In this document: positions 39,401-49,210 of the stretch, in pieces
Numbering within the stretch: the first letter of the stretch is position 1
Layout of the letters: every line of letters begins with the position of its first letter
Translations under genes and position numbers: made by a program
Notes under the pieces: generated by a model
What the model was told of the DNA's origin: nothing
Seen by the model: the letters and a program-made list of their open reading frames with translations, nothing else
Database searches by the model: none
Assembly: GCA_013398275.1 (NCBI GenBank)
Contig: VZSE01010764.1
Span: 840,787-904,786 of the forward strand
Reading direction: 5' to 3'
DNA length: 64,000 nt
Source: Promerops cafer
Taxonomy: Eukaryota; Chordata; Aves; Passeriformes; Nectariniidae

Positions 39401-39514
39401 GCACTCCTCCCTTTTCCCAGCTGAGATGTGGGGCCAGTGAGATGCTGGTTGGTAGTGGGCTGTGAGTCAGCAGTGAGCCTGGACAGCCAAAAAGACAAAA
39501 TCCATTCTGTGGTG
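36476..39514. other. Intergenic, no gene seen
   Basis: Unique sequence with no recognised repeat. The - strand frame at 38726-39208 (160 codons) shows no recognisable family and is probably chance. Confidence 0.6.
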
Positions 39515-40073
39515 CCTCAAACACAGCATGACCAGCTGTACAGAAGAGGTGATTGTCCTACTCTATTCAGTGCTGGCCTCATCTGGAGCACTGTGGGCTG
39601 TTCTGAGCCCTGCAATTTAGGAAGGGTGTGAAGGTCTTTGAATGTGTCTGGAGGCAAGCAACAAAGCAGAGGAGGGAATGTTCTGTGAGAAGCTGCTGAG
39701 GGCTTTGAGTTTGTCCTGTTCAGAGAAAAGAAGGCTGGAGGGCGACCCCATTGCTCTCTACAGCTTCCTGAGGAGGGGAAGTGGAGAGTGAGGAGCTCTT
39801 CTCCCTGGGACCCAGTGACTGTGTGGGAATGGTTGAAAACTGCACTGGAGGATGTTAGATGGGACATTACAAAGCATTTCTTTACTGAGAGGGTGGTCAA
39901 ACACTGGAACAGGCTTTCCAGAGACTCAGTCCAAGCCCCAAGCCTGTCAGTGTTTAAGAGGCTTTTGGACAGTGCCTTAGTAATAGGCTTTACCATGGTC
40001 AGCCCTGAACTGGTCAGGGAGTTGAACTGAGTGGTCATTGTATGTCCTTTCCAACTGTAACAGTCTATTCTTC
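39515..40073 (+). mobile_element. CR1 LINE 3' fragment (sense), about 560 bp
   Basis: Contains the typical CR1 order in sense: ctggcctcatctggagcactgtg (39570-39592), caacaaagcagagg, gagaaaagaaggctggag, attgctctctacagcttcctga, and then an open stretch translating to FFTERVVKHWNRLSRDSVQA followed by PSLSVFKRLLDSAL, the CR1 ORF2 C-terminus. It ends at ccaactgtaacagtctattctt, immediately before a pentanucleotide repeat. Stops interrupt the earlier part. The 173-codon frame on the opposite strand is only its shadow. Confidence 0.95.
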
Positions 40074-40105
40074 CCTCTCCTCTCCTCTCCTCTCCTCTCC
40101 TCTCC
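40074..40105. repeat. (CTCTC)n pentanucleotide microsatellite, block 1
   Basis: About six tctcc units directly abutting the 3' end of the CR1 fragment. The + strand is pure pyrimidine through this block. Confidence 0.95.
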
Positions 40106-40289
40106 TTTTCTCATCTTTTCCCCTCAGACTCAAAACATTTGTGTATAAGTTTAAACAACTCCTTTACATCCTTCCTAGAGGACAGAAAAGTCTCTCCTAC
40201 CCTTGCAAATGGAAGCTTTCCATCATTTCTTATGACCTCTAATGAACTACAGTTTCTTTATTTTTAAACTTTTTTTTTTCATTTTGCTT

Positions 40290-40290
40290 N
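40290..40290. other. Ambiguous base (N) beside a repeat
   Basis: A single n directly before the second CTCTC block. It probably marks an unresolved join or ambiguous base call at the microsatellite. Confidence 0.9.
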
Positions 40291-40329
40291 CTCTCCTCTC
40301 CTCTCCTCTCCTCTCCTCTCCTCTCCTCT
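40291..40329. repeat. (CTCTC)n pentanucleotide microsatellite, block 2
   Basis: About seven to eight ctctc units following the n. It has the same unit and strand as block 1, 185 bp away. Array length may be understated because of the adjacent ambiguity. Confidence 0.95.
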
Positions 40330-41719
40330 TTTTTTCTCATCTTTCCATTCCATTCACTGGTTCCAGCTCCTCTGTTTCACAACAGCTCAGGCTGTTTCTC
40401 TCATCATCACTGATTTCACTCTGCTCTCACCAGCACAGCCCCTTGTTGCCTTCCTGAGGTCCTGTGGACAAGCCCTTGCCAGGTGCAATTTCCCCGAGGG
40501 AGATGTGTTGATTGACCCTGAGCAATGGCCTGTCCTCCAGCTTTCCTCTAGTGGCTCTTATTCAAAACTTTTGGGGAGGGCAGAGGCAAGATGAAAGATG
40601 TCCCATTTGATTTGGGTATCATTGTATTGGCTCTCCTACTGCAGTAGCACTGAACAGCTGTGGGTGTGGATCACTGTGACGTTGCACTAACGTAGATCAA
40701 GTGTCAGCTTTGGACACCAGTTTCTCTTCCTTTTGTGACTTAAGTGCATAACTAGAAAATACAATCCAATTCTACACACTGAGTTGTCTGTCTGCTACTC
40801 CTCTTTAGGTTTTTGCTGTGGCAAGCAGGATAGAGAGCCACCAAGACCTGTTTTCAAAGTGATTTCCTCAGAAGCAGTGCTTCTGTCAAGTCTCTTTGTT
40901 GAAACTTTCTGTGGGTTACCAAAAAGATTCAAGCATCACACATGTCAAGGGAGCTGTGGTTTGCAAGTGGAAGGGCTGATGTAAGGGAGTTGTTTTCATG
41001 TTTGTCCTCCTGCCCTGCCTCCCAAAAAACCTGCTACTTCTGATGGGGGATGGTGATCTGGTCATAACTTTGAAGCCTTGAATATGGCTTGAGTCACCTC
41101 TGATACCTTTAGCTCACTGAATTCAGTATACTCATTTTTGGTGAGTCTCTTGTTTTAAAACAATAGTTGATTTTAAGAAGAAATCTTACATCTCTAAGAG
41201 GTGGAGGGGGAAAGTCACTCTTTTTAAAATATGTTGATCAGTTGAGATCAGGCTGTCCCATGGATGGGCTCTGTGAATGTGTCCACATCATGAAATGGCC
41301 GTGCTGTTTAGCATGACAGGCAAGAAGCTTTTTAAAGGTTATTAAGGGGATACACTGGCTGATCTGCCTGTGAGAGCTTGCACGGATCCTGGCTCAGCCT
41401 GTGTTTTTGTCTTTCTGCCTCTCTTACACTAACTAGCAATAACAATTTAAGCTGTGTAGCAATATTACTTTTGTTTCAGGGGCCAGGCAAACGTTCCAGG
41501 TTTTCTGTTTATTTATAGGAGATGAACTTGCTTGTGAGATGGATTTTGTAAAATTGGATCCAGCTTTACCCAGAGCTGAGCCAATCCATGGCTTGCATTA
41601 CTGGCAGCTGGTTTTCATGGGAAATATCCTTCTGGTTCAGAGGAGCACAGGACATGGAGGAGGGTGGAGAGGATGCAAGAGGTGATGCAGGAGACACATG
41701 GCCCTGGTTTTCCCCTACC
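40330..41719. other. Intergenic, no gene seen
   Basis: Unique sequence after the pyrimidine repeat. No gene or repeat is recognised. Confidence 0.6.
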
Positions 41720-42066
41720 CAAGTAGAGTCCTTTGGTGTTGGACTAACAGGACAAAGAAGAGCATGAGCTTGTAGAGAGGTGAGGGTTGGCCTCTTTGAG
41801 GGGACCAGAAGAAATGTCCTGAATTTGTGCCAGGGGAGGTTTTGATTGGATATTGGTAAAATTTCTTCACTGAAAGGGCTGTCAAGGATTGGAAAAGGCT
41901 GCCCAGGGCAGTGGTGGAGTCACCATCCTGGGAGATGTGTAGATGATTTAAAAGATGTGTAGATGTGGCACTGAGGGACATGGTTTAGTACTGGAACTGG
42001 CAGTGCTGGGTGAAGGTTTAGGCTTGATGATCTTAGTGGTGTTTTCCAACCTAAATGATTCTATGA
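41720..42066 (+). mobile_element. CR1 LINE 3' fragment (sense), about 350 bp
   Basis: Clear CR1 3' region in sense: tgtgccaggggaggttttgat, ttcttcactgaaagggctgtc, ggctgcccagggcagtggtgg agtcaccatcctggg, ggcactgagggacatggttta, and the terminus cttgatgatcttagtggtgttttccaacctaaatgattctatga. There is an internal duplication of gatgtgtagatg near 41933-41965. The reading frame is broken by stops. The 5' boundary is approximate. Confidence 0.95.
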
Positions 42067-43068
42067 AGGATGAGGATACTGTTTTGAGGTGACAAACTGG
42101 CCCTCAACCAAACACAAACTGTATGGACATCACAGAAACCTCCAACAGATCCAAATGCCAGCAGTGATGTGTCAGGCAGCGGTGACCTTCACTGGCACCA
42201 AGTTTGGTTAGATGCCAGGTCTGCAAGGTCAACAGGGACATCCACATTAATGTAGTTGCTGTACCACTCATTTGGCCTTCTGGGACTTGGCCCTGTCCTG
42301 TCTCTGATGGCTGCAGTTGGCCTGACCCCAAAACCCTTTCGCTTTCAAAGCCCTGGGAGAGAAGGACCAGTAGTGTTTTGTTCAGTTGTGTTTGTGGAGG
42401 GGTTCCCAGTGCCTGGGAGGGGACGGTGCTCTCTGGGTTGGGGTGCTTTATCTCCTCTTGCCTGTGCTCTGTGCTGGTTCCTTGGTTGGGAATCATCATG
42501 CTGAGAAATAAAAGGGTGCCTGTTTACCATTCATGGAGCAGTGCTGCTCCAATGACACAGCATACATTACCCAAAAGTTCACTGGGGGACAGTGAAGGTG
42601 ATTAGGAACGGAAGAAAGTTGTTTTTCTTCCAGTGACTTGAGAGCCAAATAGTAAAAATTGAAATGTGCTTGGGTGGCTGTTGCTGTGCCTACACTGCTG
42701 GAAACGGGCTGGACTGGGACACCCTGGCCTGTCCTTGGCAGTTTTGTTTTTTTTAAATTTAGTCTCTCTTAATACAAATGTCCCACCCCAGATGTCACAT
42801 AGTCAGCTGAATCTGCTCTCTCCCAGCTTAATGCTGTCCAACAGCAACGTGTTTAATTTCCCAGCACGTGCCCTGGGACACAACTGTTTTCATGCCCAAC
42901 CCTGCACATGTGGCGCTGTGAGGGATGGTGGCCCTGATGCCCTGGCATTGGCACTTCTTTACCTTCAGCCACACCAGGTCCCCAAAGCTTTGAAAATCTC
43001 CCTTAAAGCCTCTTTGGGCTGTGCATCTCCTTCTCATCGGGTTCACATGCCCTGGATGTCTTGGGACA

Positions 43069-43302
43069 CGACAGGCTCATCGTGAGAAGATGCTGCTCGC
43101 ACTAATGAGTTTCGTGTCCTGCTACAGTGGATGGTAATTAAAGGGGGTTGATGAGACGGAGCCTGCGGGCACGGGCGGTGGGTGTGCGGGTGAGGAAAGA
43201 GGCTGCTGAGGAACAGCGCTGGGTGTGGAGGGACGAGCTTTTCTCAGAGCGTCACGCTAGAGGGTGCCAGATGGCTTTCCTCCACCCAGCTGCCGTCCCT
43301 CG
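43069..43302. promoter_or_regulatory. CpG-dense patch (candidate regulatory element)
   Basis: About fifteen CpG dinucleotides in 235 bp, including gacggagcctgcgggcacgg gcggtgggtgtgcggg, within DNA that is otherwise CpG-poor. No transcript or protein is recognised. It could be an unmethylated enhancer or an orphan CpG island, or simply young GC-rich sequence. Confidence 0.3.
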
Positions 43303-46300
43303 CTCACATTTGGACACATTTGGCTTTGTGCATCTTGGAGGCTCCTTCCACCCCCTAAATGCTCACTGTGAGCACACAGCACTGCTGCTAACTGGGTGCA
43401 GAGCACTGGCCACCCCGAAAACCATACCATGGACGTGTGGGGTCCTCCTCTGCACAGCCTGGCTTTATCCCAAAGTCAGAGCTGCATCTGGAAATTCAAC
43501 AGTGGCCAAAGAGCAAATTGGTCTGATTGTGGGGCGTGCATTGACCTGACAGCAGGAAGCATCCCTGGTCTTCAACATGGGGCCCAGAGGCTGCCCTGGT
43601 CTTGGCTAGGAAGTCACAACAGGAAGGTTTGGGGTTATCTCCCATTATGCCATGGCAGGTTCGTGTGCTTCCCTGTGGATCCCCTCCAGTCAGTACCTCA
43701 TAGCTCTGATGGGATGCTGCTCTCATTGCTGGCTCTTTGTGGCCCTTTTCCCTGCCCCCCCAGACCATAAACGAGCACCTCTTGTTGTTCCTGTGCTCTG
43801 GAGATGTCCCTCCTGAGGGCAGGAGGTTGAACTCATTCCTCTGGATTTCCAGATGCATTTCAGGCTGAGGCCTGTCTGAATTCTGCTCCTGTCCTCTTGA
43901 ACATTTGCAACCCTTTAGGACTTGATCCCACCAGGAATTTTACAAGCAAGTTCTCCACCCTTCATCGAGGGCATCAATCAAGACGCTGGCCAGACCCAAA
44001 TCTGGGGCAAATCTCTGCAGGTGTGGGAGTGGGCCATCACTAATCACTTTGTATCTTGTATTTCAACCACTTGTGCCTTTAGGTTTTGTGCAATCTGGGG
44101 CCATCATCTTTCTGAGCCCAAAGCATCCACAGGACCAATTAACCAAGATCCATGGATCTGCCTATGGACTCTATTGAGCAGTCCCAGTCCTGCAAGGACA
44201 ATCTCACCCTGGTGGGGGTCTAGGCCAAGCTTTCTGAAGTGACTATAATTCATGAGGACAGCAGCTTTTCCTTCCAAACTGGTTGATGGGTGTGGTCAGT
44301 GTACACAACTCTCATCCACATTAATTGGAAGACCCTTGGAAGTACTTCTCCTTCCCAGAAAGGTGGGGTTGGAATTGCTGATCCCTGTAGGTTTGAGATT
44401 GTCCCCTAATCTGAGACACATAGAGTCTATAAAAGAAGGGGAAGTATATGAGGCAGATGGGAGGAAATAGTTAACTTCAAATCCCTTGAACTGCAATCTC
44501 ATCCATGCACAAACACACTCTTCCTCCAATTCCAAGCAGAATTTTTACTCCCCAAATGCCTATAAGGACTCCCACTCCATAAAATCTCTAGTAATAGAGG
44601 TTGGATATTTGCAGGTGTGGGTGGCAAACTGTTGGAAGGTAAAGCTGCATAAAGGTAAGTTAGACACAACCTGGTTCCTGCATACCAGCAGGATAAACGT
44701 TTCTTCAGTGGGGAATACCTCCAACTCCACTCCTGGCCATTGTGCTCAGTTCAAGGGATGGCTTTCCCTCTTCCTCCTGTTGCTGTCACCATTGGAGCCA
44801 GACCTGTGTGTTACCTCTTTCTCACCCCATGTGGGTAAATTAGAGCAGAAATGATGTGGGGTGTAATCAAAGCTGCCAATTAGAATTATGTTTGGTTATA
44901 TATAATAGGCCTAATTAGAGCCCAGTGTAGATCTGCTGGAACTCAATGAATTTGCACTGTGGATGGATTTGGCCCAGTGTTTTCATGCCATTTGCATATG
45001 TCTGTAAATGGCTAATTTTTGACAACCCAGTGGCATCACAGAACAATGCAGGAAGGGGAGATGTGCTTTTTATCCCATCCTCTCTGCTTGCTCCTTCATC
45101 CAGCATTTTTCATTCATATTTGCCCACTTTTATTTTAGAGTGTGGATAGTATCAGGAATGACTGGCTTATCTAAACATCTCACTTGATTTTTCTAGAGGT
45201 TTTAGTAATGCTGTTTTATCATCCTCTGAGCTCCAGAGGGGTGAGAAAGGACTTTCCCCCAGCTGCTCAAAACCCCCCTGCCACATATTCATTGCTCCTT
45301 ACAACAAGCCAAGCTCAGAGGGTTTTTTTAAAACAGCTGTGGGTCCTACTTCTCGCTGCTGTGTCAGCTCATCCTCTCTGGAGGTGAATCTTTTAGACCA
45401 GTGCTCAGCATAAACAACACCTTTCTTCCCAGGTTGTCCTGGTGCTGTGAGTGAAGTGTTTGATGAGTAACTTGTGGCTTGGTGAGCAGCAAGAGGATGT
45501 GACATGTCCTGTGCTCTCTCCATCAGGCTCAGCTTGTGTCCTGACCCATGTCCCTTGTCCCTGCATGGATCAGAGTGGCAGCATCCCCCTGGATCAAGGG
45601 CAAGGAACCTGCCAAGAGACTTGGGGATGCTGGCTGATGGAGGGCCCGTAGGAATTTTCTTTCATTTTCCAAAATGTTGCCTGGGACTGGCTGCTGACTA
45701 CCACAACTTTACTCTCTGAGTCAGCATAATTTCTTTAATTTTTCTTATGATTTAATCAGAATAAAATTCAAGGTATTCTCCTTCTCCTTCCTGAACTGAG
45801 ATCTCACTCTTTGAAAAGAACAGTGTCACTTCTCTTGTGTCTTGATTTGTAGGGTCCTCTAATCCTACCAAATTTTGCAAGCTTTAAATGTTCATGCTTA
45901 AAATGCAAAGGAGGGCAAAATGGGAGTGTTCCCTTATTCCAGCACCCTTGCAGCCTGGCCTCCCCATTGTCAGTGAGCAGGGATGTCTCTTAGGTTATGG
46001 TGGTACAGGAAGCAGATGTCCAGGACCCTGCAGCCTATAAAGTGTATGGCCAAGGCTTTGAAATAAGTTATTCTTATTGTGATTCTTGTTTATAACACCA
46101 GATTCATTGTTTGTAATTTTGTTCAGTGGCATCCAATCAATAGCAGACAATAAAATATTATTTCGAGTGGTGTAGACATTCCACGAGAATGTGATTGATT
46201 GCTTTAATTTCTGCCTTCCTCAGTGTTTTTACTAAGCCCTGTCTTCATTTCTTTCATTCTGCCTAGTTCTCTTCAGCATCAGTTGTTAAATAAAGTGACA

Positions 46301-46367
46301 TATTTATTATATCAGCTTTATTTGACAGATTGCGGGGCGACATATTTCAGATTAATTTTTTCATTTA

Positions 46368-46375
46368 TAGATGTA

Positions 46376-46410
<35 letters not shown>

Positions 46411-46437
46411 TTATACATATATATATACACACACTGT
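46368..46437. repeat. (GTAT)n-(GT)n-(TA)n-(CA)n compound microsatellite
   Basis: Tatgtatgtat leads into about 14 GT units (46380-46407), then aaattatacatatatatatacacacac. The GT tract and the downstream CA/TA tract are complementary, so the region can fold into a hairpin. Length polymorphism is expected. Confidence 0.95.
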
Positions 46438-48625
46438 ATAAAGTCAGTGTGTGCCTGAATATACTGAAGGCAGGAATTTCCAAGCACAACTGGATATTTT
46501 AGGTGGTGGTTTTAGCTGCCTAAATTGACACCCTTTGACTAGTCTAAAATCAATTCCCAGCAAGTATATGATCATGCAGTTTAAGTGACATGTTATATGA
46601 AGTTCTCAGTGGTCAGATGAGGTTTATTATCTCTTCAGATGGCTGCAGAAACAGACCACACAGCACTCCTGGTTTTCCATGTCTGACAGGACAGCTGAAC
46701 AGCCCACCACTAAGAATTTTTGTATTAAAACAAGCCCTGTAAGGTGGCTTCAACATGTGTTTTACAGAGATATTTCAGAAATACCTGGAAAAGTTCCTTT
46801 TTGTCAAAAATCCAGGGAATTTTTTGGAGCTATTTCTGGTAATCATCAAACCCTCTTGGAGCACCTTTGTTCCCTTAAGTCTGATGTGGGCAGGGCATGG
46901 AGATTAAAATCAAGCTCTTTGGGTGGTGTACATTGACTAAAGCCACTTATTCCATGTAAGGATATAGGCCATGAGATTTAGTGCACCTCCTAAATTACAG
47001 CCTAAATGAGCTTTCTCCTGTAAATATTGCATGACTTTAAGTCAGGTGCTCCCGAACCTTAATAGCCTGTCCCAGAAATCCAGTGTTGTGGGGAACATGA
47101 CAGCTGCTTCCAGCTTTAGCTGGTCTTGATATTGGGCTGTAAATCCTAGCCTTGGTGGAGGACTGAGCATTGCTTCAGAATGTGCCCAGTGTGCTTTGGG
47201 TAAGGAATTTCATAGCTGGAGAACATCTGGGTGCTGTTAAACATCCATTCTTGATCCTCAGACAACTGCTTTTTTTTGTGCTGGTCTGAGTTTCACATTT
47301 AAAATGGTAATTGTCTGAACTTGTTTAGCAATTTAGGATGTTCTCATAGCAGGGAAGCATTAAAGACTACACAGGCTCTGAACCACATATTGAAAATGGA
47401 GCACATTCATGTTTCTTTCCTAATCCTTTCAAAATGTTGTTGGAGTAAGGTTTAAGCCCAGCCAGCCCTCTTTTCATGAACATAGCTTGTTGTCTCTGAG
47501 CTTAAAAAACCCCCACAACCACCAAACAACCAACAAATAAATCCTATTACTCCAAAATATGATTAGTCTTCTGGTTTGAGTTATAAATCCCCTTCATTTA
47601 AAATGCACTGTTGCTACAAGTTAGGATTTGAAAGTACAATCATGCAAATGCCATTTGCAATGTTTTCACTCTAGTAACCTTGGCAATACTGCAAACAGCT
47701 CTCCTGTTTGATACACACAGGTTGGGAATCTCAATTGTAAAGCAGAGAGGGGGATGCTGCCAATTTGTGCTGCTCCTGGGAGGGGAAGAGGTCATTTCTG
47801 GGGTAAAATTTGGTTGCTGCAGGAGCCATCCCTTTTTAGCCCACCCCATTCTAGATACTGGTTCTCTGTTTTATGTTGCTTTATGCTGGTTATATCCAGC
47901 TTTACAATATTTAAACCCCTTGTATAAATCAAAATCATGGAGCATAAATATTTATCAGCACAAGAAACACGCTGCACAGGAAACAAGCTCGGGAACAGAA
48001 TAAGCCAAGTATTGCTCATAAAGGCAAAACCAGTGGGTTACATTTTCATACCATCCAGAATTAGTGCAAAGCAGTCACAGACCCAACCCACCTTAATTCC
48101 CTCTGGATTTGATATTAAACATCCCAGACCAGCATGGATGTTCACGCTGTGGCCACCTGTTCCTCAGGGCTGGTGCAGAGGAGCAGTGGGGCTTCCCTTG
48201 GGCACATCTCCCTTCTGAACAAAGCCCACCTCTGCAGGCTCACAGCCCCAAACGTGGGCCCTGTCCTGCACTGCTTGACCTGCCCACGATGGCCGATTGT
48301 TGTTTTTGGTGGCCCTGGCAAGGCTGGTCACACCTGACCACGGTTTTGCTGCCTGGTGGAGTGTGGAAGGGGCTTTGCAGGAGGTGCCTCCTCGTGAGTG
48401 TGGGATAGCCAGAATTTCTTCTTGCAGGTAAAAAATAAAGCCCCTGTAAGACGTGGCAGGAACCTTGTCTTTGTCAGATGCTCCCTACTGACTCACAAGC
48501 TGGTCTGACATTTCCCCTTCCTAGAGGCTCCTTCCTCATGTTGATTTTCAACAGCAGCCTCTTTGGAAATTTCTGCACCCACCTTTTCCAGGCCATGGCC
48601 CACTGCTCCTGGATGCCAGCCCTGC

Positions 48626-48690
48626 TCATAGAATCAGAATCATTAAGATTGGAAAAGATCCTTAGGATCACCAAGTCTAATTGTCAATTG
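48626..48690 (-). mobile_element. CR1 LINE terminal fragment
   Basis: Begins tcatagaatcagaatcatta and continues agattggaaaagatccttaggatcaccaagtctaattgtcaa, a CR1 3' terminus in antisense. About 65 bp remain. Another CR1 fragment in the same orientation begins some 50 bp further on. Confidence 0.9.
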
Positions 48691-48742
48691 TCTTTGAGCC
48701 TGGGACACCAAAACCTCTTGTACTTTGGAGAGTGAGCAAGAC

Positions 48743-49210
48743 CACAGAATCACTGATTCACAGATTGGGTGAGGTTGGAAGGACCACAGTGGGTCATCTG
48801 GTCCAATGTCCCAGCTCAGGCAGGGTCATCCCAAAGCACAGGGCATAGGATTGTGTCCAGATGGTTCTGGAATACCCCCGGTGAGGAAACCTCCACACTT
48901 CCTGGTTAATCTGTTCCAGTGCTTGGTCACTACATAGTAAAGAAGTTCTTCCTCATGTTCAGGTGGAGCTTTCTCAGTATCAGTTTCTGCCCATTGGCTC
49001 TTTTCCTATTGCTGGCACCACCAAGAAAAGCCTGGTCCATCTTCTTGGCACCCTTTAGATATTTTTACACATTTATGAAGTGCCTTCTCAGTCACCTCTT
49101 TTTGAGACTGAACAGCTCCCTCAGCCTTTCATTATAAAAGAGATTGTCCCAACCCTTGACCAAATTAGTGGCTCTCTACTGGAGCTGCTCCAGGAGCTCC
49201 ATGTCTCTTG
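48743..49210 (-). mobile_element. CR1 LINE 3' fragment, about 470 bp
   Basis: Opens cacagaatcactgattcaca and then follows the same CR1 type as the copy at 28854: both carry tgtgtccagatggttctgga and ctgttccagtgcttggtcac and cttcctcatgttcaggtgga. It reaches cttgaccaaattagtggctc and ggagctgctccaggagctcc, the CR1 segment just upstream. On the - strand the C-terminal ORF2 frame is broken. The 5' boundary is approximate. Confidence 0.93.

Larger units (their letters stand above)
42067..48625. other. Intergenic, no gene seen; CpG cluster and microsatellite inside
   Basis: Unique sequence apart from the CpG-dense patch at 43069-43302 and the GT/TA microsatellite at 46368-46437. The frames at 42204-42605, 42666-43085, 43148-43549 and 43396-43770 (120-140 codons) are long because local GC is higher. 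They resemble no family I know. Confidence 0.6.

Noticed and set aside
39517..40038. 173-codon - strand open frame
   Set aside because: It lies exactly antisense to the CR1 fragment, whose sense strand carries the recognisable ORF2 C-terminus. It is a shadow.
42204..43770. Cluster of 120-140 codon frames
   Set aside because: They overlap in different frames in a region of higher GC where stops are rarer. None has domain motifs or plausible splice sites.
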